Assembly: GCA_905234985.1 (NCBI GenBank)
Contig: CAJOJQ010000004.1
Span: 51,592-115,591 of the forward strand
Direction: 5' to 3'
DNA from: an uncultured Christensenellaceae bacterium
GTDB lineage: Bacteria > Bacillota > Clostridia > Christensenellales > Aristaeellaceae
Length of the DNA: 64,000 nucleotides
The position numbers were made by a program, and so were the translations under genes. Shown piece by piece: positions 47,745 through 57,551 of this stretch; the stretch's first letter is position 1, and each line of letters starts with the position of its first letter. The notes under the pieces are model-generated. The model ran no database searches. It had not been told where the DNA came from and saw only the letters and a list, made by a program, of their open reading frames with translations.

Positions 47745-50180
47745 ATGGCAGCCTGGCATTTGGACAGAGAGGGCTTTATTACCCACTACATGGTTTCCGG
47801 GCCCCGCGTTACCCCCTTTACCTGCGCGGAACGGGACGCCAATCAACTGCGTTTTGAAGCGTATCTGCGCTCCATCGTGGCGGAGCATCCGGTTTTGACT
47901 GGAACAGAGGCCGTTTCCGCGTCGGAAAACAGCCGTTTGGGCCTGCCCTGGCATTTCCAGGGGGGCCGGGACGGGGCCTTCATCAATCTTTCCGATTTTT
48001 ATGCCGATATGCGCCGGGTGGCCTTTGACGCCGCCACGGCGTTGACCGTTCCCCGCGCAAGGACGGCTCGCGCCGTGCTGTGGTCCTACGCGGCGGTGGA
48101 CGTGTATTGCAATGGCGTTCGGGTGGGCGGCCTCAAACAGCCGGTGTACAAGCCCATCGGCCGGGCGGAAATCCCCCTGCCTCTGCGGCCCGGCAAGAAT
48201 ATGATTTATTTGGTCTGTGAAGCCTTGGGCGTGCGGGACACCCGCAGCGTGGTTGGCATACAGATTTTAGAAGACCGGGAAGAAATTCAAGTATCCTTGC
48301 CCGATGAAGCATTAGCGGAAGCCGCCGCCCCCGCCCTGGATTTCTTAGAATCGGCGGAGCTAAAGGCCCACGCCCTGCGCTTTTCCCGTCCCGCCCCAGC
48401 GGGAACCTGCTGGGCCTGGGATGGGTACGATCCGGACTACGCCCACGCCCACCTGCCGAAAACGTGGCATGACGTTTCGGGCGAAAGCCAAATCGACCTA
48501 ACGGACGGGGAAGCGTATTTGACGCTGCGCCTTTCTTTCGGGAAACAAAAGCACATGCTCCAGCGGCATTTTGAGCGCACGGAGCAAATACGCCCCGCCT
48601 ATATCCGCCCCGTTCCTTCCTACGAAGAAAACCTCGCCCTCATCTACCGCCGCATCGCGGACGTGGAAAGCCTGAGCCGGGGGGAGGAATTCGGCTTTCC
48701 CATCGCCAATATGCTGGCCCGGAAGTATGTAGGCGACACGTCCAAGGACGACGGTCGTTTGATGCGGGAAACCCTCGATCTCATTGAAAAGCGGGTGGAC
48801 TGCGCGGACTTCCTGGTGTGCGGCCTGATCAGGTACCTGAAAAACTATCCGGTTTCGGAGGAAACGGCCACGCGCGCCCGGGAGGTGCTGACCCATTTCC
48901 GCTATTGGATGGATCAGGACGGCTTCGACGGCATGTGCTTCTGGAGCGAGAATCATTGCCTCATGTTCTACGCCAGCGCCATGCAGGCGGGGGAGATGTA
49001 CCCCGACGATGATTTCCCCCTGGCAAAAATGAGCGGAAGGGAGCTGCACGCCTGGGGCCGAGGCAAGGTGCTGGACTGGCTGGAGGATATCGAAACATAC
49101 GGCTTTGAAGAATTTTTGAGTACGGTGTACATGTGCGTCACCTTCGCGGCCCTCATCAACGTGGTGGATTTCGCGGAGGAGGCCATTTCTGTCCGGGCCG
49201 CGCGCATTACGGACAAGCTGCTTTCCATGCTGGCCACCCACACATTCAAGGGCGGCGTCATCGCCCCCCAGGGCCGGGTGTACCGGGGCGTGCTTTATCC
49301 CTTCCAGGCGGGGGCCATGGCGCTGATGAACTTGGCCGATCCTGGGCAGCCTTACGATTATGGGGAGGGCTGGCTGGGCTTTTACGCCACCAGCCGCTAC
49401 CGTTTCCCCGCGGACTTGAAGGAAAAAATGGCAAAACCCGCCTCCTTGTCCTATACCACGGGCAACGCAAGGATCATCCTGGAAAAGCATAAGGATTGGT
49501 GCCTGACCAGCGTGCAAAGCCCCCGGGAATCCTTTACGCGCTGGCAAAATACCGCGAAAATGCCCGGCGCCGACCCCTCCTTCCATGCCTTTGTGAAATC
49601 CTATAACGAATGCTTTCACGGCACCACCTGCTTTCAGCCCGGCGTGTACGGCTATCAGCAGCACCTTTGGTACGCCGCCCTGGACGGGGAAGCCGCGGTG
49701 TTTATCAACCATCCCGGTTCCACGTCGGAGGGCGGCGATATGCGGCCCGGCTGCTGGCACGGCAACGGCGTGTTTCCGGCACTGAAGCAGCAGGGCGCCA
49801 TGCTGGGCCTGATCTATTGCATTCCCGAAACGCATCCCCTGCATTACATTCATCTGTATTGTCCCGAATGCCGTTTTGACGAAGTGCGGCGGGAAGGGGG
49901 CTGGCTGCTGCTCAGAAAGGGAAAAGGCTTCATCGGTCTGTGGAGCAGCGTGCCCATGGAACCCTGGAACGGGGAAAACTTTGGCTGCGAACAGCGCATG
50001 TGGGGCAGTGAAATTGCCTGCCTGTGCGTTTGCGCGGGGGAAGAAACGGAGAATATGGACGCTTTCAGCCAACACACCGCCGCGCTAAAGCCCATCTACT
50101 GCCCGGAGAGCAAAACGCTGACCGCAAAAGCGTTTTCTCTCACCTGGCAAAAGGGCGAGGACGATACCCAAGCGCTGTGA
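47745..50180 (+). CDS. Large uncharacterised protein (811 aa), possible alpha/alpha-toroid carbohydrate-active enzyme
   Basis: ATG after AGAGGTAG; WSENHCLMFYASAMQAGEMYPDD, GRVYRGVLYPFQAGAMALMN; no family recognised. Confidence 0.6.
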   Translation: MAAWHLDREGFITHYMVSGPRVTPFTCAERDANQLRFEAYLRSIVAEHPVLTGTEAVSASENSRLGLPWHFQGGRDGAFINLSDFYADMRRVAFDAATALTVPRARTARAVLWSYAAVDVYCNGVRVGGLKQPVYKPIGRAEIPLPLRPGKNMIYLVCEALGVRDTRSVVGIQILEDREEIQVSLPDEALAEAAAPALDFLESAELKAHALRFSRPAPAGTCWAWDGYDPDYAHAHLPKTWHDVSGESQIDLTDGEAYLTLRLSFGKQKHMLQRHFERTEQIRPAYIRPVPSYEENLALIYRRIADVESLSRGEEFGFPIANMLARKYVGDTSKDDGRLMRETLDLIEKRVDCADFLVCGLIRYLKNYPVSEETATRAREVLTHFRYWMDQDGFDGMCFWSENHCLMFYASAMQAGEMYPDDDFPLAKMSGRELHAWGRGKVLDWLEDIETYGFEEFLSTVYMCVTFAALINVVDFAEEAISVRAARITDKLLSMLATHTFKGGVIAPQGRVYRGVLYPFQAGAMALMNLADPGQPYDYGEGWLGFYATSRYRFPADLKEKMAKPASLSYTTGNARIILEKHKDWCLTSVQSPRESFTRWQNTAKMPGADPSFHAFVKSYNECFHGTTCFQPGVYGYQQHLWYAALDGEAAVFINHPGSTSEGGDMRPGCWHGNGVFPALKQQGAMLGLIYCIPETHPLHYIHLYCPECRFDEVRREGGWLLLRKGKGFIGLWSSVPMEPWNGENFGCEQRMWGSEIACLCVCAGEETENMDAFSQHTAALKPIYCPESKTLTAKAFSLTWQKGEDDTQAL

Positions 50181-50225
50181 AACAGGCATGGGCAGTAATG
50201 AAGGATTAAAGATTGGAGAAAGCAA

Positions 50226-51110
50226 ATGAATACGACGCAGCTTGAATGCTTTGTACGGGTGGCGGAAACCCTGAGTTACCAGCAGGCGGCGGATGATCTG
50301 CATATCTCCCAGCCCGCGGTCAGCAAGCAGATCATGGCATTGGAAAATGAACTGGACGCCGCACTTTTCATCCGCACCACCCGGACCGTGGCGCTGACGC
50401 CCATTGGGGAAAAATTTTTGGCGGACGCGAAGCGGCTTTTGCAAATCACCTATCATGCCCGCCAGCTTTCCGCCTCTGCCAGAGGCAAGGAAGAGCAGGT
50501 GCTTCGCATCGGTTACACGGACGGCAGCGAGCTGTTCTTTATGACGCCCGCTTTTCAGAAGCTCAAAGAAAAATATCCGGACTTTGTGCCGCTGCTGGCC
50601 TGCAATAAGTGGGACGTCAATACCCTGGCCGTGGAGCACGGTCAGTTGGATACCTGCTTTTCGTTCAGGAAAAGCAATCGCAACAGCCATCTGGTTTTTC
50701 AGCAGTTGAGCGGTGGTCGATTCGTCTGCCTGATGCCTCCCGGACATCCGCTGGCGGAGAGCGGCTTTATCCGCACGGAAGATATCAGGAATGAACAGTT
50801 GATCTGGATCGTGCCGATGCCGCTTCGGAATACCTTCTACAACAACAAAGACTTACAATCTTTTATTGATTCCAGTGAAAAGAAGCCCATTCTGTGCGAA
50901 ACGATCGCGGAAGCGTTTTTGCTGGTCAATGCCGGCTTCGGCTGCTGCGCCGTGCCGGAGTATCTCGCTTTTCCGCCTCCCGGCCTGCGCTTTGTGCCCT
51001 GCGATTTCCATACGGACCTGGTGCATGGCGTATATTATCACGATGAAAACAAATCCGCGCTTCTGAAGGCTTTTTTAGAGGAGATTCATACGAACAGACA
51101 GGCGGACTGA
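50226..51110 (+). CDS. LysR family transcriptional regulator
   Basis: MNTTQLECFVRVAETLSYQQAADDLHISQPAVSKQIMALENELDAALFIRTTRTVALTPIG. Confidence 0.95.
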   Translation: MNTTQLECFVRVAETLSYQQAADDLHISQPAVSKQIMALENELDAALFIRTTRTVALTPIGEKFLADAKRLLQITYHARQLSASARGKEEQVLRIGYTDGSELFFMTPAFQKLKEKYPDFVPLLACNKWDVNTLAVEHGQLDTCFSFRKSNRNSHLVFQQLSGGRFVCLMPPGHPLAESGFIRTEDIRNEQLIWIVPMPLRNTFYNNKDLQSFIDSSEKKPILCETIAEAFLLVNAGFGCCAVPEYLAFPPPGLRFVPCDFHTDLVHGVYYHDENKSALLKAFLEEIHTNRQAD

Positions 51111-51186
51111 CCTTATACATCGTTTTCGTCTTTTTTTCAACATGTAGTTTCAAAACTCAAGTGATAAGGGTATCATTGATAAAAAC

Positions 51187-51230
51187 AAGAAATCCGAACC
51201 CTCCGCCAACCGGCTGAAAGTTCGGATTTC
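51187..51230 (+). terminator. Terminator-like hairpin after LysR gene
   Basis: AGAAATCCGAAC ... GTTCGGATTTCT, 12-bp perfect stem, 20-nt loop. Confidence 0.6.
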
Positions 51231-51265
51231 TCATGTTTGGTGGAGCATAGGAGACTCAAAGCGAA

Positions 51266-51360
51266 CCAGGGATGTCCCAGGACGTCCCATTCTGTACCAT
51301 CTGGTCACATTATGTTGCCACATCACACAGGTTTATCCCATCACGTCCCACACAATACCA
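51266..51360. repeat. Degenerate ~10-bp periodic CCA/ACA repeat
   Basis: CCA/ACA trinucleotides end near 51268, 51279, 51289, 51299, 51309, 51320, 51329, 51340, 51350, 51360. Confidence 0.5.
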
Positions 51361-51576
51361 CACGGTTAATGGTACGAATAATGGTACTTGAGCAGGGGAG
51401 GAAGGTCAGACCCCCGCTCATAATTATCAATTGTATATACGATACATGCCGTTTTCCTCCTTATTGTCAGTCGTGATTTTTGATGTGCTGGGGAATGCTG
51501 ATGGAGAAGCCGGAAGGCGAAACCATCATGGTATGTTTTTCATCGTGATCCCTCTTTTCTGTTGTTGATTGATGAC

Positions 51577-52392
51577 TCAATCCCTCATCCGCATCAGCTT
51601 GGCTAGCGTGGATTCTCCAAAAGAATATTGGCTCATGTACTCCCCGTGGAAGGACTGCTTTCCCTTCGGGCTGCCCGACAAATAATGAAAAGAATCGCAG
51701 TCCAGCAGGGAAGGATTGACTCCCAGCATTCCCCGGCTTCGCACAAGCGCCTCGCCGAAGCCGCAATCGGTCAGCGTGGTTTGTAGATCGGCAATCAGCA
51801 TGCGGAGATGGCTCGCGTGGGCAGTATCTCCCGGCGCTTCCGGCCAGAAAAAGCTGATCAGTTGGCCCATGCTGCACAGCGCGCCGTTTCGGTCGATCAG
51901 GTAGGCAAAGAGTTCTTTTGTTTTTCTGCGCTGGAAAACGACGGGCTTGTCGCCGCACCAGACTTCAAACTGTCCAAAGCACTGCGCTTTGAGCTGTTTG
52001 GGAAACGCTCTGGCTGATGTGGAAACGGGATAGCGCAGGTGCCGCAGCGCTTCGTCAAGCTGTTCTTCCGAGATGGGCTTGAGCAGAAAGCCGCTGGCGT
52101 ACAGCTCCAAAGCCGAGAGGGCATATTCCGCGTGGCCAGTGATAAAGACGATGTTGGTCTGGGGCCGGAAAGTGTTCAGCCACTGGGCGACCTCCAAGCC
52201 ATTCAGGCCCGGCATTTCCACATCCAAAAAGATCACGTCTGGCGGAAATCGCGCCACCAGATCCAGCGCCTCGTCCCCGGAAGCGGCGATCCGATGGGTT
52301 CCGTTGGGATCCAGCTGAAGTAGCCCGTCCCGCACGGATTGAAGGACATTTGGGTTATCGTCAACCGTCAGCGTATTCTTGTTCATCGGCAT
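51577..52392 (-). CDS. Response regulator with SARP/OmpR-like C-terminal domain
   Basis: Receiver: LTVDDNPNVLQSVRDGL...DVIFLDVEMPGLNGLE...FITGHAEYALSALELYASGFLLKPI; C-terminal CFGQFEVWCGDKPVVFQRRKTKELFAYLIDRNGA. Confidence 0.88.
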   Translation of the reverse strand: MPMNKNTLTVDDNPNVLQSVRDGLLQLDPNGTHRIAASGDEALDLVARFPPDVIFLDVEMPGLNGLEVAQWLNTFRPQTNIVFITGHAEYALSALELYASGFLLKPISEEQLDEALRHLRYPVSTSARAFPKQLKAQCFGQFEVWCGDKPVVFQRRKTKELFAYLIDRNGALCSMGQLISFFWPEAPGDTAHASHLRMLIADLQTTLTDCGFGEALVRSRGMLGVNPSLLDCDSFHYLSGSPKGKQSFHGEYMSQYSFGESTLAKLMRMRD

Positions 52393-52711
52393 TGGATTAG
52401 CAGAAGAAAATTTTGATTATCGTTCTGACACCCAATTATTCTGCGGAAAGATAGCCGAACTCAACATCGAAATAACTGATTTAAGTACATTGAGTGGGAG
52501 AAAGTCCACTAAGCCAACGATGGTCTTATTCTTAACAAAGGAAGCGCCCCTTGATTTTGCAAATGCTGGTTTTATCCGGCTTTTTTCCATACAAAAAACC
52601 ACCGGCAGCGCCGATGGCTGATTGCGGGAGGGAAAAAATTCTCCCTCCACTATTCATTGGCTTGAGAATGGCCGTTTTTTTCCTGGATACAAAAATTTTT
52701 TTGAAATAATT

Positions 52712-53812
52712 TTATGGCCGCTCCGGTTTGGCCCGTTCCGCGCCGTCGGGCAACGGATTGATAAACGCTTCATATTGCTCTGCGATCCTGTCGATGCGTT
52801 TCTTCACAGCGCTGGGGGTCTCATAATCTACAATGTCTGCGATTTCCTGCATCGTTTTTCCCTTCATCCGCAAATCCAGGATCGTTTTGTCCTTCTGGGA
52901 TAGCGTCGCCTCAAATTGCTCCACCAATTGCTCGGACAGCACCTTTTTGTCAAAGGCCATCTGCGCATCGGGCGCGTCGATTTCATCCTCGATCAGTTTT
53001 TCCACGGAAGCGTGTTGATAATACCGGCTGTGATTCCACTTCCGCAAAAATTCTCCCCGCTTGAGGTTGTGCCCGGTGTAATCCTCCGGTTGCCGACGAT
53101 TCCATACTTCGTCAATGATGGGCTGAAATTTCTGCTCTTGTACGATCTTGTCCGTCAGGTTGAAAACCAGATTGGAAAACTGCCGCCAATTCATCCAGGG
53201 CAAGTCCTTATTCTTAAACGTGGTGAAAAGCTGCTGGAAGCTCCATTCCATTTTCGTTTCATAGCTCATGCGAAAATAGCGGATGATGTCATAGCTCATC
53301 CGCCAGAGAGGGAAATCGCCGGAATAGTTTTGCCAGTTGCCCGGTATGTCCTTGTAGCCGCCCTTGCTATTTGGCACTTTCAGCGCTTGCCAGATAGCCC
53401 AGGCATAGCAATCCCAAACCAACTCCAGGAAAGCATCGTCCTTGATGAGCTTCATATGCTTCTCGCTTTCCATCAGCTTCACAATGTTCCTGGGCAATTC
53501 CAGATATACGGGCCGCTTCTCCACCAGTTCCCGGGGCAGAGCGTAGAACATGGTCATCCAGGATAAATTGCTGTCCTGCGGGATGCGGATGATCTCGCCG
53601 GGCAGAACCACAATGAAATCTGATTTCAGGTCGTATACGCTGCCGCTGTGATCATGCTCCACCACATCGGGGTAGCCATCATCTGCATCCTCATCGGCAC
53701 TTATCTCTGTATCCTCCCCGTGATATTCATATGCGTCATCTTCCGCTTTCCGCATCCGGCTGTATTCTTCGTCATCCATATCTCCGCTGTTCTTATATTT
53801 ATTTGAGGACAT
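52712..53812 (-). CDS. Uncharacterised protein with C-terminal sigma-70 region 4-like HTH
   Basis: C-terminal LSQKDKTILDLRMKGKTMQEIADIVDYETPSAVKKRIDRI; acidic N-terminus. Confidence 0.65.
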   Translation of the reverse strand: MSSNKYKNSGDMDDEEYSRMRKAEDDAYEYHGEDTEISADEDADDGYPDVVEHDHSGSVYDLKSDFIVVLPGEIIRIPQDSNLSWMTMFYALPRELVEKRPVYLELPRNIVKLMESEKHMKLIKDDAFLELVWDCYAWAIWQALKVPNSKGGYKDIPGNWQNYSGDFPLWRMSYDIIRYFRMSYETKMEWSFQQLFTTFKNKDLPWMNWRQFSNLVFNLTDKIVQEQKFQPIIDEVWNRRQPEDYTGHNLKRGEFLRKWNHSRYYQHASVEKLIEDEIDAPDAQMAFDKKVLSEQLVEQFEATLSQKDKTILDLRMKGKTMQEIADIVDYETPSAVKKRIDRIAEQYEAFINPLPDGAERAKPERP

Positions 53813-53869
53813 ATTTCGATTCTCCGTATCTTATTCTTCACAGGAAACAAAATAAAGGTTATTAGTCCA

Positions 53870-56239
53870 TTATATTTCTGCCGGTTCCATAAGAGCTGCT
53901 ATCAAGTCATTTGACAGTTGCATGGCATAAAGCGTTGAACAGACAGCAGACATGCTTTTCCCGGAAACAAGAAGTTGGTATATTTTGTCCTTTAGTTCAT
54001 ATTGAATATGCGCATGATTCAATATTTTTTCTTGCCATGCCAAAACATGATTGCATGGAAATGAGATTTTTCCGTCAAAAAGAATCTCGACAGAAAGCTT
54101 CTGAGAAACAGATAAAAGCTGAATATCCCAAGCATATTCTGAATCAAGATACTGTTTTTGTGATGAGACCATTCTGCCATTGATTTTGACAACAGGGGTC
54201 ACACTGTTATCAAAGCCAACAAAGCGGAAATGATAGCTTCGATTCGCGGGCAGATATGCTGCGTCTGTTTGCCCTGGCTGGAGAGTTAAAGCGCAAGCAT
54301 GACCTTGATTCCATTTGAATCGAATTTGGGTGATACAGTAATCCCCTTCCTGATAAGAAAAGCTTTCTCCATCGTCCTCGTATAAATCGAACTGCCCATC
54401 TGCGCCGGCAAAAACCCGTATTTCCAAAGCCTCAGGGTTTTGAACGCCATTCTGAACGGCCTGGCCATCCGCCAGAACAACAATAGCGCCGGCTTTTGCA
54501 AGCACTGGAATCCTGTCCAACGGACGGAACATCCGGATCATCCTGTCTCCCTGATATCGGTGTCCGGAAAAGAAATCAAAATATGTGCCTTCAGGCAGCC
54601 AGCCGGTCACACAGCCCAATTCCAATTTATCGATTTGCGGAGAAGTAATGGGCATAACCATCAATTCACTGCCGAACAGATACTGATTGGGCACCTGATA
54701 GGCTTCCTCCTGTTGGGGATATGCATAATACATGGGTTGAATCAGCATTTCTCCCTGGGTATGGCAACGCCAGTTCGTGGTGTAGAGATAGGGGATCAGG
54801 CGATGGCGCATGCGAAGCATGTCGATCATGATCCGTTCACATTCCGCAGTATAGCGCCAAGGCTCCTTACTGTTAAAGCGATTGGAAGTGCTGTGCATCC
54901 GCAGGATCGGCGAAAAAACGCCGTACTGCAGCCAACGCACCTGCAATTGAGGATCTCTTTCCCCATGGGTGTGTCCGCCAATATCGTGACTCCACCAGCC
55001 ATAACCAATATTGGAAGCTGTACTTGTGAAGTAGGGCTGGAATGCCAGAGACGCCCAACTGATAACGCTGTCTCCGGAGAAACCAATCGGATATCGATGG
55101 CTGCCCGGGCCGCAATAGCGTGAAAGAATGAAAGACCGCTTCCCTTTTTTCATGCTGTGAAGCGTATGAAAATGATTCAATACCCACAGGGGATCAACGC
55201 CGGGAACGGCGCTTTTCGTTCCTTGCTGCCAATCGACCCACCAAAAATCGACACCTTGCTGCTCTAAAGGTGTAAGCACCTCCTGAAAATAAGTATTCAT
55301 AAATGGCTGATCCGTGGGATCAAAAGGAATGCGCTGATGGTGCTCCGCGTCCTTCCCAAGTGCCTGGGCAGCGGCAGAATAACTTTCCTCATGCGCCTGG
55401 ATGCCTTCCGCCGGATGCAGATTCAAGGTTACTTTCAGATTTCGGTCATGCAATTCGGCCAAAAAAGTCTGAGGATCGTGGATTAGGGAACGATTCCAGG
55501 TGTAGCCCGTCCACCCCTTTCCTTCTGTCCCGCCATCCGTGATATGCCAATTCATATCCAGAACAGCCACCGATAGCGGGATTCCCTTCTCCCGGAAGGT
55601 ATCCATCAAGGCCAAATACGCTTGGTCTGTGTATGCGTAAAACCGGCTCCACCAGTTGCCCAATGCGTAGCGGGGAAGCAGCGGTGTCGCACCGCATAAA
55701 TGGAAATAATCTCTCAGCGCCTGTCGATAGTCTGTTCCGTAACAAAAGAGATAGAAATCCTGAACATGATCTCTTCGCGCTTCATACCAGCCGTTTTCCG
55801 TCAGAACAGGAGAATGGCTGTCATCCAGCACACTGTATCCGCACACACGGGATATAATACCGGGGCACAGCGGCGTTTCTCCATCCACCTCGTCTAACGT
55901 ACGGGCTGTTCCGCCCAGGTTTTCGATGATCGGATCGCCAAAATGCCACGTTGTAAAGATTCCTTGACAGACTGCTCGGTTTTCTGCCCACAAACCTGAG
56001 GAGGAGAAAGGCTGCTCATCATAAAACAAATTGATGCACGATGTCCTAATTTCAATGCCTTTTTCCGTTTTCCAATACTGATACTGAACCGGCGCAAAAA
56101 GACGGTCCTGCGCCATTTGCGTCGGACGATCCTCAAAAAGCCCTTCCGGATCATATTCCATTCGGATGAGCTGCGGGGTCAAAATCGTGATGCGGTAATG
56201 CTCACCGACAACACAGGTAGATTGATAGGATTCGATCAT
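53870..56239 (-). CDS. GH31 alpha-glucosidase-like
   Basis: LPRYALGNWWSRFYAYTDQAYLALMDTF; QQGVDFWWVDWQQG; GWWSHDIGGHTHGE. Confidence 0.94.
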   Translation of the reverse strand: MIESYQSTCVVGEHYRITILTPQLIRMEYDPEGLFEDRPTQMAQDRLFAPVQYQYWKTEKGIEIRTSCINLFYDEQPFSSSGLWAENRAVCQGIFTTWHFGDPIIENLGGTARTLDEVDGETPLCPGIISRVCGYSVLDDSHSPVLTENGWYEARRDHVQDFYLFCYGTDYRQALRDYFHLCGATPLLPRYALGNWWSRFYAYTDQAYLALMDTFREKGIPLSVAVLDMNWHITDGGTEGKGWTGYTWNRSLIHDPQTFLAELHDRNLKVTLNLHPAEGIQAHEESYSAAAQALGKDAEHHQRIPFDPTDQPFMNTYFQEVLTPLEQQGVDFWWVDWQQGTKSAVPGVDPLWVLNHFHTLHSMKKGKRSFILSRYCGPGSHRYPIGFSGDSVISWASLAFQPYFTSTASNIGYGWWSHDIGGHTHGERDPQLQVRWLQYGVFSPILRMHSTSNRFNSKEPWRYTAECERIMIDMLRMRHRLIPYLYTTNWRCHTQGEMLIQPMYYAYPQQEEAYQVPNQYLFGSELMVMPITSPQIDKLELGCVTGWLPEGTYFDFFSGHRYQGDRMIRMFRPLDRIPVLAKAGAIVVLADGQAVQNGVQNPEALEIRVFAGADGQFDLYEDDGESFSYQEGDYCITQIRFKWNQGHACALTLQPGQTDAAYLPANRSYHFRFVGFDNSVTPVVKINGRMVSSQKQYLDSEYAWDIQLLSVSQKLSVEILFDGKISFPCNHVLAWQEKILNHAHIQYELKDKIYQLLVSGKSMSAVCSTLYAMQLSNDLIAALMEPAEI

Positions 56240-57534
56240 TCATGTGTCTCCTGATTGATTTCGATCACTTGCGGTTGTCCATCCATACAGATCAGGCCAG
56301 ATTCCACATAGACATCGCTGCCATTGAGCAAATTCCGATAAATTCCGTCGGGAAGATTCGTCCGAACAATACCAGATCTTCCTTTTGTGCTGAAAAGACC
56401 GAGAAGACGCTGGTTTCCATCCGTATATTCAGCAACAATGATGCCGTTTCCCCCGTCTTGGACGGTATAGCTTCCCTCTTTCATCAGCGGATGGCGCTTC
56501 AACAGAGCAAGTTGTGTGAAATATGCTGAAATATCCCGTCCTGTCTGCCATTGAAGCTCATCTTTATCAAACAGGCTGGGGCGATGGATATTTTCCGTTT
56601 CCTGTCCATTATACAGGAGCACCATCCCTTTTTGAAAATACAGAAAAGCTGTCCAGTTATACCGGGAACGTTCATCCGGAATCAAGAACCGTGCCCGAGG
56701 CCGATCATGATTTTCCAGAAATCTCAGCTTCACATAGTTTTCCGGATAGATATATTCCTGTTGATTGATTTTTTCCAAATATTCAGCCAAAGAAATCTCA
56801 TCCGTTAAATATCTGATCCAATCGTGGTAAATATCATATTCGTAACTGATATCAAAGGCCTGAAAAATTTCAGAATCGGAAAGGCTGGTCATCCTGCGTG
56901 ACCGATTATCAAAGGTAAATATCGGCTCCACCGATTCGCTAAGCCAAATGCAATCGGCTCGCACTTCCTTGACTGCTTCCCGTGCCGCCATCCAGAAGTC
57001 CAGCGGAATCAGCGGCGCAACGTCGCAGCGAAATCCATCTACGATTTCTACCCACATTTTCAGCGTTTCGATCTGATAATCCCATAAATCCCGATGGGAA
57101 TAATCCAGGTCGATAATGTCTGACCAATCGCCGATTTTGTTTCCGAAAGCCCCGTCCGCCTTATGATAAAACCACTCCGGATGCTCCACGGAAAGGACAG
57201 AATCAGGAGCGGTGTGGTTATAAACCACGTCGATGATGCATTTCATGCCAAGCGCGTGGATATGATCCACCAGGCTGATGAAATCCTCCCGAGTGCCGTA
57301 TTCCGGATTTACCGCCCGATAGTCCTTTATGGCGTAGGGGCTGCCCAGGCTTCCCTTCCGCTTTTTTTCACCGATGGGATGAATGGGCATCAGCCAAATG
57401 ATGTCCACGCCCAGGGCCTGGATGCGCGGCAGATCCTCCTGGACTTTTTTGAAGGTGCCTTCTTTACTGTATTGGCGGACATAGACCGAATACATAACTT
57501 GATTGCGTAACGTTTTTTGCGTATCCCTTGCCAT
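56236..57534 (-). CDS. GH13 alpha-amylase family protein
   Basis: IIWLMPIHPIGEKKRKGSLGSPYAIKDYRAVNPEYGT; DVVYNHTAPDS; DGFRCDVAPLIP; FLENHDRPR. Confidence 0.95.
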   Translation of the reverse strand: MARDTQKTLRNQVMYSVYVRQYSKEGTFKKVQEDLPRIQALGVDIIWLMPIHPIGEKKRKGSLGSPYAIKDYRAVNPEYGTREDFISLVDHIHALGMKCIIDVVYNHTAPDSVLSVEHPEWFYHKADGAFGNKIGDWSDIIDLDYSHRDLWDYQIETLKMWVEIVDGFRCDVAPLIPLDFWMAAREAVKEVRADCIWLSESVEPIFTFDNRSRRMTSLSDSEIFQAFDISYEYDIYHDWIRYLTDEISLAEYLEKINQQEYIYPENYVKLRFLENHDRPRARFLIPDERSRYNWTAFLYFQKGMVLLYNGQETENIHRPSLFDKDELQWQTGRDISAYFTQLALLKRHPLMKEGSYTVQDGGNGIIVAEYTDGNQRLLGLFSTKGRSGIVRTNLPDGIYRNLLNGSDVYVESGLICMDGQPQVIEINQETHE

Positions 57535-57551
57535 TCGTCAAACCTCCCTGG

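Noticed and set aside
48498-50075. 525-aa minus-strand ORF opposite the 811-aa gene
   Set aside because: Shadow ORF; the plus-strand gene has an RBS and operon spacing.
52417-52650. 77-aa minus-strand ORF between the response regulator and the sigma-like gene
   Set aside because: No clear RBS or family; could be a remnant, but not supported as a gene.
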